This document shows, piece after piece, positions 9,588 through 16,995 of a stretch of 64,000 nucleotides of DNA. The position numbers and the translations under genes were made by a program. Below the pieces are notes generated by a model. It was not told the origin of the DNA. It made no database searches and worked only from the letters and a program-made list of their open reading frames with translations. The number at the start of each line of letters is the position of its first letter. Positions within the stretch are counted from its first letter, which is position 1. Source of the stretch: Sphingobacteriaceae bacterium (lineage in GTDB: Bacteria > Bacteroidota > Bacteroidia > Sphingobacteriales > Sphingobacteriaceae). Location of the stretch: positions 124,001-188,000 of the forward strand of contig CAHJWG010000009.1 in NCBI GenBank assembly GCA_903642215.1. The letters are read 5' to 3'.

Positions 9588-10502
9588 TCATTTATTCTTT
9601 CGTAAGGACTGCTTTAACAAGCTTAAAATATAATCAATATCTTCTAAGTCTATTAATTTAATTTCATATGCTCCATTTCCCCAATGGCCAACATTTGAAA
9701 CATCACGCGATACATTCTTTTGATCTTGTAATTCCCCACTTTTTAAATTCAAATAAACTTTCAACCCTTTACCTAATAATACAACATCACAAAATATATT
9801 ATTGTTAATTTTAAAACCTAAAGTTTGCTTTTTAGGCTGAACAATTACATTATCTTCCATGTTTAGTAATCTTTCTTTAAACTGTTTATATAACTCACGA
9901 GTTTCAAAATCAACTTTTATTAAATGGTCTTGTTCTGTATAAACTTTTACTTCTTTGCTAACTGTTTCTACAGTTTCATCTGTTCGTGAAATAGTTCTAA
10001 TACTTTCTTTAGCCGATGATTTTTGAATTTGTTCAAAGGAAATTGTATCATTTTCAAATTTCTTAACTTCCCAGAGTTCAATAGGTAAATCTTTAAAATT
10101 TATGGCTTCTCGTTGGTATGTTGTAAATAAAGGTGAAATGAAAATTACTTTTGACTGTGTCCAATCTACATCAGTTCGCTTTAAACTTTTGTTTTGACTT
10201 TCGTTGTATTCTAAAATAAAATCCGCTTTATTATTAAGCATCAAAGACAGATATGCATAACCTTGATCAATTACGCTAAAAGTTTTATCTCGCTTGTATT
10301 CAATAATAATAAAAGCTTTCGTTTCTAAGTCAAAGGCTAAAGTGTCAATACGGAAATTATTTAAAGAAAATTCTGAACGAATAAAATTAAGCTGAAGAAG
10401 GGTTTGTAAATTCTGCTCTGCTAAAAGTTGAATCTCACGTTCTAATTTAAATGAAATTTCTTTAACATGTTCTAATTGTTGTCCTATTTTAAATAACGGC
10501 AT
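9588..10502 (-). CDS. DUF5655-containing protein with N-terminal PD-(D/E)XK nuclease-like domain
   Basis: The N-terminal half contains FRIDTLAFDLETKAFIIIEYKRD. Here Asp, then the E-x-K of EYK, form the spacing of a PD-(D/E)XK nuclease core as in DUF91/NucS-like proteins. The C-terminal third (VDFETRELYKQFKERLL to HWGNGAYEIKLIDLEDIDYILSLLKQS) matches the DUF5655 domain usually annotated as a predicted transport protein. At 304 residues it has the length common for this two-domain family. The DNA is clearly AT-rich relative to the flanking T9SS and SGNH genes. Its cellular role is not established; proximity to a second nuclease-like gene suggests DNA-related or defence function, which is inference. 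Confidence 0.75.
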   Translation of the reverse strand: MPLFKIGQQLEHVKEISFKLEREIQLLAEQNLQTLLQLNFIRSEFSLNNFRIDTLAFDLETKAFIIIEYKRDKTFSVIDQGYAYLSLMLNNKADFILEYNESQNKSLKRTDVDWTQSKVIFISPLFTTYQREAINFKDLPIELWEVKKFENDTISFEQIQKSSAKESIRTISRTDETVETVSKEVKVYTEQDHLIKVDFETRELYKQFKERLLNMEDNVIVQPKKQTLGFKINNNIFCDVVLLGKGLKVYLNLKSGELQDQKNVSRDVSNVGHWGNGAYEIKLIDLEDIDYILSLLKQSLRKNK

Positions 10503-10601
10503 ATTTAATTATGATATAATTGCGATTATACTTATTATATCTACGATTACATTTATAATTGAGTTGATTCATAAAATATATTTTTGATTCTTCAACTTCC
10601 C

Positions 10602-11360
10602 TCAACCCTTTACAACTTCTCCCCAAGCATGTGCCATCAACTGAGCGCCAGCCAAACTTGGGTGCACGCCATCACCAGTCCAGTAAACACCCGGAGCTAA
10701 TTTTACCGCTTTATCAAAAACAGATTGAAAGGGGATAAAAGCAGCATCAAAAGTATCAGCCATTTCGCGGGCAGCTTGCTGGTATTCCGGGAATTCGGGG
10801 TACCAGGTTTTATCAACCGATTTTACATCCGGCACGGCAAAAGGCTCGCAAATAATCAGTTTTACAGTAGGCAAAGCTTTTTTGGTGCGTTCCAGCAAAG
10901 CTTTAAAATCGTTCCGGTAAATTTCTACCGTGCCGTTGTAATGGCCGTCGTGCTTATGCCAGTAATCATTTACTCCGATCAAAATACTTAAAACATCAGG
11001 TTTTTGGTTGAGGCAATCCGCATCCCAGCGTTCGGCTAATTGGTAAACTTTGTTGCCGCTGATGCCTTTGTTGTAAACTTTCAGGCTTTTTTCGGGGTAC
11101 TTAAATAACAGCTCCGAGCCGGCAATCATGGCATAACCGGAACCTAAAGCCGATGTATTATTCGCGTTCAAATCGTCTTTTTTCCGTCCGGCATCCGTAA
11201 TCGAATCGCCCTGAAACAGAACCGTATTGTTTTGGCCGATAGTAATTTTGCCAGCTTTTGCTTCTGTAAAAGCAGCAGTAACAATTTCAGTTAGCGTAAG
11301 CGCAGAAACGCCTGCGACAGAACCTGCTTTGATAAACTTTCTGCGGGAAAAGTAATTCAT
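10602..11360 (-). CDS. SGNH/GDSL-family hydrolase with Tat-type signal
   Basis: The protein begins SRRKFIKAG followed by a hydrophobic stretch, a twin-arginine-like signal, so it is probably exported folded. The SGNH blocks are all visible: GDSITD with nucleophile Ser53, the Gly of KGISGNKV, the Asn in GVNDYW (about residue 129), and the Asp/His pair in GDGVHPS (about 231-234). Such enzymes deacetylate or hydrolyse esters, often on polysaccharides in this phylum. At 252 residues it is a single-domain member. It stands alone between the nuclease-like pair and the YihY operon. A short imperfect dyad (TTTAAC-TG-GTTAAA, about 11370-11383) lies just upstream of the start. Confidence 0.88.
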   Translation of the reverse strand: MNYFSRRKFIKAGSVAGVSALTLTEIVTAAFTEAKAGKITIGQNNTVLFQGDSITDAGRKKDDLNANNTSALGSGYAMIAGSELLFKYPEKSLKVYNKGISGNKVYQLAERWDADCLNQKPDVLSILIGVNDYWHKHDGHYNGTVEIYRNDFKALLERTKKALPTVKLIICEPFAVPDVKSVDKTWYPEFPEYQQAAREMADTFDAAFIPFQSVFDKAVKLAPGVYWTGDGVHPSLAGAQLMAHAWGEVVKG

Positions 11361-11507
11361 TATATCTGTTTTAACTGGTTAAAGTTTTAATATTACTATT
11401 TTTTCGCCATAGGAGGGGGGATCTTCATTAAAACGATTAAACTTATAATGTTTGATGAAGATTTTTCCCTTTGGTCGAAATGACAAAAATAACAAAATGG
11501 TAAAACT

Positions 11508-12524
11508 TCAACTCCGGCGGTAATTGTTCAGTCCCGTTTTGGGTGATGCTTCTTTTACCACCTCTTTTTTTGGTTTTAAAACATTGTAACCGGGTTTCAC
11601 AATTTTGATACTTTGTTTGGAAAGATCAATACTGGCATTTAACTCAAAGCCTAATAAAACAATTAAAGAGTTGAGGTACAGCCAGATCATGGTTACAATC
11701 AGCGTACCGATAGAACCATAAACTTTATTGTAGGATGAAAAATGATTGATATAAAAGCTAAAGCCGAGCGATGTCAGAATTGCTAAAACCGTAGCCATAA
11801 TGGATCCGGCACTTAAAAATTTCCATTTTTGGACGTGTGCCGGTCCATATCTATACAAAATAGAAACCGTTACAAAAAATAACAGGATCACGATAATCCA
11901 GCGGGTAACTATAATTAAAAATACCCAAAATATGCCGCTGCCGTGAATTTGCTGTCGTGTAAAACCGATAAACTTTTGTCCCAGAATCATGATGGCAATT
12001 CCGGCGATAAAAGCGAAAACAAGTAGTAAAGTTAAAATCAAGGCGATCCATCGGCGGTGGAACCAGGTTCGCGTATCTGTAGTTAAAGTAGATTTATTAA
12101 AAGCGGCCATCAGGTTACTTACGCCGTTGGTGGCGAAAATTACAGCCGAGAAAAAGCCGAACGAAAGTAGTTTCCCGTTCTGGTTTTTGATAATATCTAC
12201 AATTGTTCCCTGGAAAGCGAGAAAGGCGTTGGTAGGCATTACGGTTGCCATAACCGATAATAATTTATCCTGAAAATGCCTGATCGGGATGTAAGGGATC
12301 ACCGTAAACATAAAAATGATACCCGGAAAAATGGCCAGCATCAAGTTGTAGGCCAGTGCAGATGCTTTGTTTAACAGGGATTCTTTATGGATTTCGGCAA
12401 AGAAAAAAACACCGATTGTATAGAGCGGCAACGAATTAAAACCGGGCAGGATAAGCACCTTGGTGCAATCCGTTAAATAATCATAGAACTTAAAGCGGAG
12501 CAAAAAATTATGCAGCCAGATCAT
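11508..12524 (-). CDS. YihY/BrkB-family inner-membrane protein
   Basis: This 338-residue protein has about six hydrophobic helices and the family stretch LLNKASALAYNLMLAIFPGIIFM near the N-terminus, followed later by KVYGSIGTLIVTMIWLYLNSLIVLLGFELNA. Those match the YihY/virulence factor BrkB family, formerly misannotated as ribonuclease BN. Function is unclear; a role in envelope transport is proposed for the family. It is the last gene of a minus-strand operon starting at the PASTA gene, nine bases after the thioesterase. Its C-terminal EASPKTG codons overlap a near-exact copy of the dispersed motif (11544-11562, with ACC for ATC). Confidence 0.9.
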   Translation of the reverse strand: MIWLHNFLLRFKFYDYLTDCTKVLILPGFNSLPLYTIGVFFFAEIHKESLLNKASALAYNLMLAIFPGIIFMFTVIPYIPIRHFQDKLLSVMATVMPTNAFLAFQGTIVDIIKNQNGKLLSFGFFSAVIFATNGVSNLMAAFNKSTLTTDTRTWFHRRWIALILTLLLVFAFIAGIAIMILGQKFIGFTRQQIHGSGIFWVFLIIVTRWIIVILLFFVTVSILYRYGPAHVQKWKFLSAGSIMATVLAILTSLGFSFYINHFSSYNKVYGSIGTLIVTMIWLYLNSLIVLLGFELNASIDLSKQSIKIVKPGYNVLKPKKEVVKEASPKTGLNNYRRS

Positions 12525-12533
12525 GCAATGATA

Positions 12534-12941
12534 CTATACGAAAAAAAGTTTTACACGGTTCAAAAATTCGGCAGAAGGCAAACATGGCCGGTTCGTTTTT
12601 TGGTTTACAAAAACCAGCAAAGTTTCACCTAAGTGGATCAGTTCCTCCTTTTCATTATACAATTCATACAGGAAATGAATGCGGATGCCAGGCATTTTCT
12701 GCATAATTACTTTGATGCTGATTTCCTCGTCATACAAAGCCGGTTTCAGGTATTTGCATTTCATTTCCAGCACCGGCATAATAATCCCGGATTCTTCCAT
12801 TCCGCTGTAAGTCATGCCCAAACTACGCAACATTTCTACCCGGCCAACTTCAAAAAATTCGGCGTAATTGCCGTAATACATGTAACCCATCTGGTCGGTT
12901 TCGCCGTAGCGAACACGGATTTTCGTGGTATGGGTAAACAT
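12534..12941 (-). CDS. acyl-CoA thioesterase, YbgC/FadM-type hot-dog protein
   Basis: The 135-residue hot-dog fold protein has RVRYGETDQMGYMYYGNYAEFFEVGRVE, the YbgC-type active-site region with Asp16. The usual His of the motif is replaced by Tyr, a variation I believe is common in this phylum. These enzymes hydrolyse short acyl-CoA thioesters. The start codon is one base after the stop region of mltG, so the two are almost certainly co-transcribed. Its natural substrate cannot be told from sequence. Confidence 0.9.
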   Translation of the reverse strand: MFTHTTKIRVRYGETDQMGYMYYGNYAEFFEVGRVEMLRSLGMTYSGMEESGIIMPVLEMKCKYLKPALYDEEISIKVIMQKMPGIRIHFLYELYNEKEELIHLGETLLVFVNQKTNRPCLPSAEFLNRVKLFFV

Positions 12942-12942
12942 A

Positions 12943-13998
12943 TCAACGTTTAATATTGAGATTGTCTAACGCCTGGTGAAATTTTTGCGCATTAACTAAA
13001 TGATCCGCCATATTGGTTGCAAAATTATGATAGCCGGAAAAATCTTCTTTGGCACACATGTAAATGTAATTGTGCTTTTGATAATTTAAAACCGCTTTTA
13101 CGGCATTAACGGAAGGCATCATGATCGGGCCGGGCGGTAAACCGGTATTCAGATACGTGTTGTAAGGCGAGTTAAAAATCTTGTATTTATTCAATACTCT
13201 TTTTATGGTGAAATCTTTTAAAGCGAAAATTAACGTCGGGTCTGCCTCCAGTTTCATGCCCCGGTTAAGGCGATTCATATACAAACCGGCAATTGCAGGC
13301 ATTTCGTTATCATACAAAGCTTCGGCATCTACAATAGAAGCCAGGATGCTTGTTTGTATCGGCGTTAATCCTATTTTTTTTGCTTCATCTTTTCGTTCGG
13401 ATGTCCAGAATTTTTGGTATTCATCGTTCATCCGGGTAAAAAACTTTTCTGCCGGCCCGTTCCAGTACATTTGGTAGGAGTTGGGCATAAACATTACGTA
13501 AACGTTATCCGGTGTAAAACCAAAAGGTTTTAAATAAGCAGCCGAATCCAGCAAACGAATAATTGAGGATGAATCAGCCTCCAATTTTTTACCGATCATG
13601 CCGGCAAAAGTTTCTTTTAACCGCACGTTTTGGAAGGATAATTTTACCTGTTCCTGTTCGCCCAAAGCCAGTATCCGAATCAGTTTTTTATTGCCCATTC
13701 CTTTATGCAAACGGTATTTTCCGGGTTTTACACGGTTTTCATAATGTTCACTATAAGCAACTTGCATAAAAGCAGAGGTATCTTTTACAATTTCTTTTTG
13801 CTCAATCGTTTTCAAAACGTCTGTAAAATCAGAGCCGGTTTTAATATACAGATACTGTTGATTATCAGTAACGTTAGGGCCATAATATTTAAAATAATAG
13901 TTAAATGCCGTAAAAGCCAGCAATAGCACAAACATAACGCCAAGCGCAATAAAAAACTTTTTGAGCAAACCGGATTTACGAGGATTTTTTTTAGACAT
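12943..13998 (-). CDS. mltG: endolytic peptidoglycan transglycosylase MltG
   Basis: MltG is an inner-membrane lytic transglycosylase that cuts nascent glycan strands and helps set their length. The protein has a basic N-terminus, one membrane helix (about residues 15-35), a LysM-like region and the YceG catalytic domain. In that domain the stretch ASIVDAEALYDNEMPAIAGLYMNRL places the catalytic Glu at about residue 226, and KLEADPTL follows as in the family. Its 351 residues are typical. It is fourth from the end of the PASTA-to-YihY operon, which groups it with other envelope genes. The D-Ala-D-Ala ligase on the opposite strand supports the same theme. Confidence 0.95.
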   Translation of the reverse strand: MSKKNPRKSGLLKKFFIALGVMFVLLLAFTAFNYYFKYYGPNVTDNQQYLYIKTGSDFTDVLKTIEQKEIVKDTSAFMQVAYSEHYENRVKPGKYRLHKGMGNKKLIRILALGEQEQVKLSFQNVRLKETFAGMIGKKLEADSSSIIRLLDSAAYLKPFGFTPDNVYVMFMPNSYQMYWNGPAEKFFTRMNDEYQKFWTSERKDEAKKIGLTPIQTSILASIVDAEALYDNEMPAIAGLYMNRLNRGMKLEADPTLIFALKDFTIKRVLNKYKIFNSPYNTYLNTGLPPGPIMMPSVNAVKAVLNYQKHNYIYMCAKEDFSGYHNFATNMADHLVNAQKFHQALDNLNIKR

Positions 13999-14010
13999 AT
14001 CAGTACAAAA

Positions 14011-14322
14011 TTAACTAATCTTGTGTAAAGCAATTAAACCGCCTTTTAAATTTCGTACTTTTTTAAAGCCAAGCTGCTTTAAAATTTCCTGTGCGGTTCT
14101 GCTTCTCAGGCCCATCTTGCAAACCACAATTATTTCCGCCTCTTTATCAAAACCCTTTTGGTTTATGCTGACGCTGATTTTACCCAGCGGGATATTTTTA
14201 CCGCCGATATTATAAGTTGCAAATTCCATCGGTTCCCGTACATCCAGCAAATTTAACGGTTCGGCATTCTGTATCCGCTTTAAAAGTTCATCTGCTTCAA
14301 TATCGTCCATCTCAGTATTCAT
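14011..14322 (-). CDS. single-domain rhodanese-like protein
   Basis: This 103-residue protein is one rhodanese domain, with LLDVREPMEFATYNI near the start. The active-site loop is VCKMGLRSRTA, in which Cys68 would carry the persulfide. It ends with LGFKKVRNLKGG, the usual final strand and loop. Such proteins transfer sulfane sulfur, but the acceptor is not known. The gene starts one base before the end of the PASTA gene and lies 12 bases before mltG, so it belongs to the same transcription unit. Confidence 0.92.
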   Translation of the reverse strand: MNTEMDDIEADELLKRIQNAEPLNLLDVREPMEFATYNIGGKNIPLGKISVSINQKGFDKEAEIIVVCKMGLRSRTAQEILKQLGFKKVRNLKGGLIALHKIS

Positions 14323-14323
14323 T

Positions 14324-15091
14324 TTAATTTCCCTGCGATACGATAATATTGATCCTGGTGCCGATACTGATTTTAGCCGTCGAATCTGTTTTCATCGGTT
14401 GCTGGGATTTAACCAGTACTTTGGCAGAATCGGTAATGGTGCCTTCGTAAGTAACCGTTCCGAGCGTTAAACCGGATTGGCTGATCACAAATTTGGCCGC
14501 ATCTAACTCCTGGTTGGTTAAATCCGGAATATCTACTTCGCTGGCACCTTTTCCGTCGCCCAAAATTAAATCAATCTTTGAACCTTTGGGTAATTTAGCA
14601 CCTGCTTTAATAGCTTCTCCTGCAAAACGAACTTCCAGTACCCGGTTTCGGGCAATATCAGAACGGTAACTGGTATCGCCCAGCTTTAAACCAAAGTTGG
14701 TAAGTGTGGCTTCTGCTTCGCGAAAAGCGATGTTTTCTAACGCTGGCAAGCTTACGTTCGGTGCCAGTTTGGTAATAACGGTTAGGTAAATCGTACGGTT
14801 TTCTTTTACGTTTGTTGCCGGGTCGGGATCTTGCTGCACCACCGTTCCGGGATCCTTGTCCGGCAAGTAAACCGAGTCGATTTTATACTGAAAACCCTGC
14901 TCGTCCAAAATAGCAGAAGCGCGGCTGATTTGCATACCGATCAGCTTTGGGACCGGGATGCCGCTGCCGTGGCGCGTATAATAATTTAAGCTGAAAACAA
15001 TAATCAACACTACAACTAAAACTGTTACAGCTGCTAAGAAAAGGTTGATCAGGAAAGATTTACTTTTAAGGTAAGTGAAAAAAGAACTCAT
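14324..15091 (-). CDS. membrane-anchored protein with three PASTA domains
   Basis: A short cytoplasmic N-terminus and one membrane helix (about residues 14-36) are followed by three PASTA repeats at roughly 45-107, 112-177 and 185-253. They are recognisable from VPKLIGMQISRASAIL, LPALENIAFREAEATL and IPDLTNQELDAAKFVI. PASTA domains bind peptidoglycan fragments or penicillin-binding proteins. There is no kinase or transpeptidase domain, so this is the stand-alone type common in Bacteroidota, often beside ddl as here. The gene heads the five-gene minus-strand operon; its promoter must lie in the 239-base spacer shared with ddl. Confidence 0.92.
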   Translation of the reverse strand: MSSFFTYLKSKSFLINLFLAAVTVLVVVLIIVFSLNYYTRHGSGIPVPKLIGMQISRASAILDEQGFQYKIDSVYLPDKDPGTVVQQDPDPATNVKENRTIYLTVITKLAPNVSLPALENIAFREAEATLTNFGLKLGDTSYRSDIARNRVLEVRFAGEAIKAGAKLPKGSKIDLILGDGKGASEVDIPDLTNQELDAAKFVISQSGLTLGTVTYEGTITDSAKVLVKSQQPMKTDSTAKISIGTRINIIVSQGN

Positions 15092-15228
15092 TTACAGATA
15101 GTTGCAAGCATCAGCTTTGGGTTTTTATTTTATCCAAACATAATCAAAACCTGCATAAAATATTATATAAAGCATCAATTTCTAAGTCGTAAGCAAATTC
15201 TCTGAATCTGAAAATAGGATTTGGTACC

Positions 15229-15242
15229 ATGCTTCTTTTATC
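15229..15242 (-). repeat. dispersed motif copy between PASTA operon and ddl
   Basis: The exact core is at 15232-15242. Read on the minus strand it is preceded by TTTTTAGTT, matching the extended consensus, and it points toward the PASTA gene 140 bases away. The rest of the 15092-15330 spacer shows no other clear repeat. Confidence 0.75.
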
Positions 15243-15317
15243 AACTAAAAATTTATTTGGATAGAAGTGATCTTAAATTTAATAGCAAATCCTGTAAATT
15301 CCGGTAAAATTTTCAAT

Positions 15318-15325
15318 TATCTTTG
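15318..15325 (+). promoter_or_regulatory. TAnnTTTG promoter box of ddl
   Basis: TATCTTTG matches the Bacteroidota -7 consensus exactly and ends five bases before the ATG of ddl. This would put the transcription start at or next to the start codon. A clear -33 element was not found. Confidence 0.55.
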
Positions 15326-15330
15326 GTTCT

Positions 15331-16320
15331 ATGACTACCCAAAAAATTGCCCTGCTGGCCGGAGGTTATACCGGAGAATATGAAGTTTCAATCAATAGTG
15401 CCCGTAACATTGCAGCCAGTTTAAATCCGGAAAAGTACCAGGTTTATACGATCCTGATCAACCGGAATAATTGGTTTTACGTTTCTTCGGAAGGGGAAAA
15501 TATCGAGGTAAATAAAAATGATTTCAGTATAGATATTGCCGGGGAAAAGATAAAATTTGATGCTGCTTTTATCACCATTCACGGCACGCCGGGAGAAGAC
15601 GGAAAGATGCAGGGTTATTTGGATATGCTGGGCATCCCGTACAACAATTGTGATGCGGCAACTTCGGCTTTAACCATGAATAAAGCGTACACCAAAGCTG
15701 TTGTTAAAGATATTGAAAACCTGTTTGTGGCAAGTTCGGTGCAGGTTTTTAATCAGCATAAAGAAACAATTTTAACACAGGTTCAGCATTTAAAACTACC
15801 CTTGTTTATCAAACCGAATAATGGCGGCAGCAGCGTGGGCATGTCAAAAGTAACGGTAAAAGAAGCATTGCCGGCAGCGTTGGAGAAAGCTTTTGCAGAA
15901 GACAATCAGGTTTTGGTGGAGGAATTTATAAAAGGCCGTGAGTTTAGTATCGGCATCGTTAAATTCGACGGAGAAATTTTGGTTTTGCCGGCTACGGAAA
16001 TCATCAGTTCCAAAGAATTTTTTGATTACGAAGCTAAATATACGCCGGGCGTTTCGCAGGAAGTTACGCCGGCCAACCTTAGCGAAGCGCAAAACCAGCG
16101 CATAAAAAGTGTGGTAAAAGAAGCATACCGTATTTTAAACTGCAAAGGGATGACGCGTATCGATTTTATTTTGGAGGAAACAACGGATAACTTTTATTTT
16201 ATCGAGATCAATACCACGCCGGGGCAATCGGCAAACAGTTTGATCCCGCAGCAGGTTCGCGCCGCCGGGATGGATTTAAGTGAATTTTACGGGAAGCTGA
16301 TTGAGGAAGCGATGAGGTAG
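15331..16320 (+). CDS. ddl: D-alanine--D-alanine ligase
   Basis: This ATP-grasp enzyme joins two D-alanines for the peptidoglycan precursor stem. Seen in the 329-residue protein are the N-terminal LLAGGYTGEYEVSINSA, the ATP-binding loop KPNNGGSSVGMSKV, the EEFIKGREFSIGIV strand, and the metal and substrate-binding TRIDFILEE and FIEINTTPGQS. Length and motifs fit ligases of the Bacteroidota. It is transcribed away from the PASTA operon and starts directly after a TATCTTTG promoter box. Its coding sequence contains two imperfect versions of the dispersed motif (15856-15869 and 16113-16129), each encoding VKEA. Confidence 0.96.
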   Translation: MTTQKIALLAGGYTGEYEVSINSARNIAASLNPEKYQVYTILINRNNWFYVSSEGENIEVNKNDFSIDIAGEKIKFDAAFITIHGTPGEDGKMQGYLDMLGIPYNNCDAATSALTMNKAYTKAVVKDIENLFVASSVQVFNQHKETILTQVQHLKLPLFIKPNNGGSSVGMSKVTVKEALPAALEKAFAEDNQVLVEEFIKGREFSIGIVKFDGEILVLPATEIISSKEFFDYEAKYTPGVSQEVTPANLSEAQNQRIKSVVKEAYRILNCKGMTRIDFILEETTDNFYFIEINTTPGQSANSLIPQQVRAAGMDLSEFYGKLIEEAMR

Positions 16321-16333
16321 GAGCGGGGAACGG

Positions 16334-16409
16334 GTGAAAAAAGCGAGGATCGAAGTGAAAAGAGCGAGGATCGAGGTGAAAAAAGCGAGGAACGAAGTGA
16401 AAAGAGCGG
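16334..16409 (+). repeat. 21-base tandem repeat, 3.6 copies, after ddl
   Basis: Units start at 16334, 16355, 16376 and 16397 with the pattern GTGAAAARAGCGAGGAWCGAR. Units 1 and 3 share AAAAAAGCG, while 2 and 4 share AAAAGAGCG, so the true period may be 42 bases. It lies inside an inverted repeat whose 9-base ends are GAGCGGGGA (16321) and TCCCCGCTC (ending 16448). Confidence 0.8.
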
Positions 16410-16468
16410 AAACAAGAAAATCTGAAATTGTTATTCCGCTCCCCGCTCTTAAAACTTCGCACCCCTCC

Positions 16469-16885
16469 TCAAATCGTATATTTCTCAATCATTTCCGGGC
16501 TTACTTTCATGCCGCGGCCGGTGTTTATATCGATCAAAACATAATCAAACCAGCCGTCAGAACAAACTTTCCTGGTTTTTTTATTGATGATTTCAAATTG
16601 TACGCGGCAGCCTTTATCGCCAAAACTTTCAATACCTGTTCGTACCGTAAATTCATCGCCCATGTTTAGCGCGCGTTTGTAATCCACGTAAGCGGTACGC
16701 ACCACCCAGCCAAAACCCCGGCTCATAAATTCCTCCATCGGCATACCGTAAAAGCGTTCCATCTGGTCGTACCGCGCAGCCAGCACATAATCAAAATATT
16801 TGCTGTTGTGTACATGCTGAAACATATCGATATCATCCGGCCTCACCTTAAAATCTGTTTCAAATATGCTGTAGGAAATATTCAT
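16469..16885 (-). CDS. acyl-CoA thioesterase (4HBT hot-dog family)
   Basis: The 138-residue protein contains VRPDDIDMFQHVHNSKYFDYVLAARYDQM, the 4-hydroxybenzoyl-CoA thioesterase-type region with Asp and the HVHN loop of the active site. The hot-dog fold continues with TAYVDYKRALNMGDEFTV. It likely cleaves an acyl- or aryl-CoA; the substrate is unknown. It converges with ddl across the 21-base repeats and is separated from the upstream Wzi-like gene by a 110-base spacer carrying a motif copy. It is a paralogue-level relative of the thioesterase at 12534, but the two differ clearly in sequence. Confidence 0.88.
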   Translation of the reverse strand: MNISYSIFETDFKVRPDDIDMFQHVHNSKYFDYVLAARYDQMERFYGMPMEEFMSRGFGWVVRTAYVDYKRALNMGDEFTVRTGIESFGDKGCRVQFEIINKKTRKVCSDGWFDYVLIDINTGRGMKVSPEMIEKYTI

Positions 16886-16944
16886 AATACTTTACGACGG
16901 AAAGCAAAGATGCGGCAAAAATTTTTAAGAAACGGCAGGAGCGG

Positions 16945-16969
16945 TGATGCTTCTTTTATCGCCTAAAAA
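16945..16969 (-). repeat. dispersed motif copy upstream of thioesterase gene
   Basis: The exact core is at 16950-16960. The minus-strand context TTTTTAGGC before the core and ATCACC after it is one of the best matches to the full consensus. It lies 64 bases before the thioesterase start and points toward it. Confidence 0.8.
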
Positions 16970-16995
16970 TACCGGTTTTAAATTTCCCTGATAAA

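Noticed and set aside
16334-16669. Plus-strand open frame translating the 21-base repeats
   Set aside because: It lies antisense over the thioesterase gene, has low-complexity KARIEVK repeats only in its start, and shows no family features.
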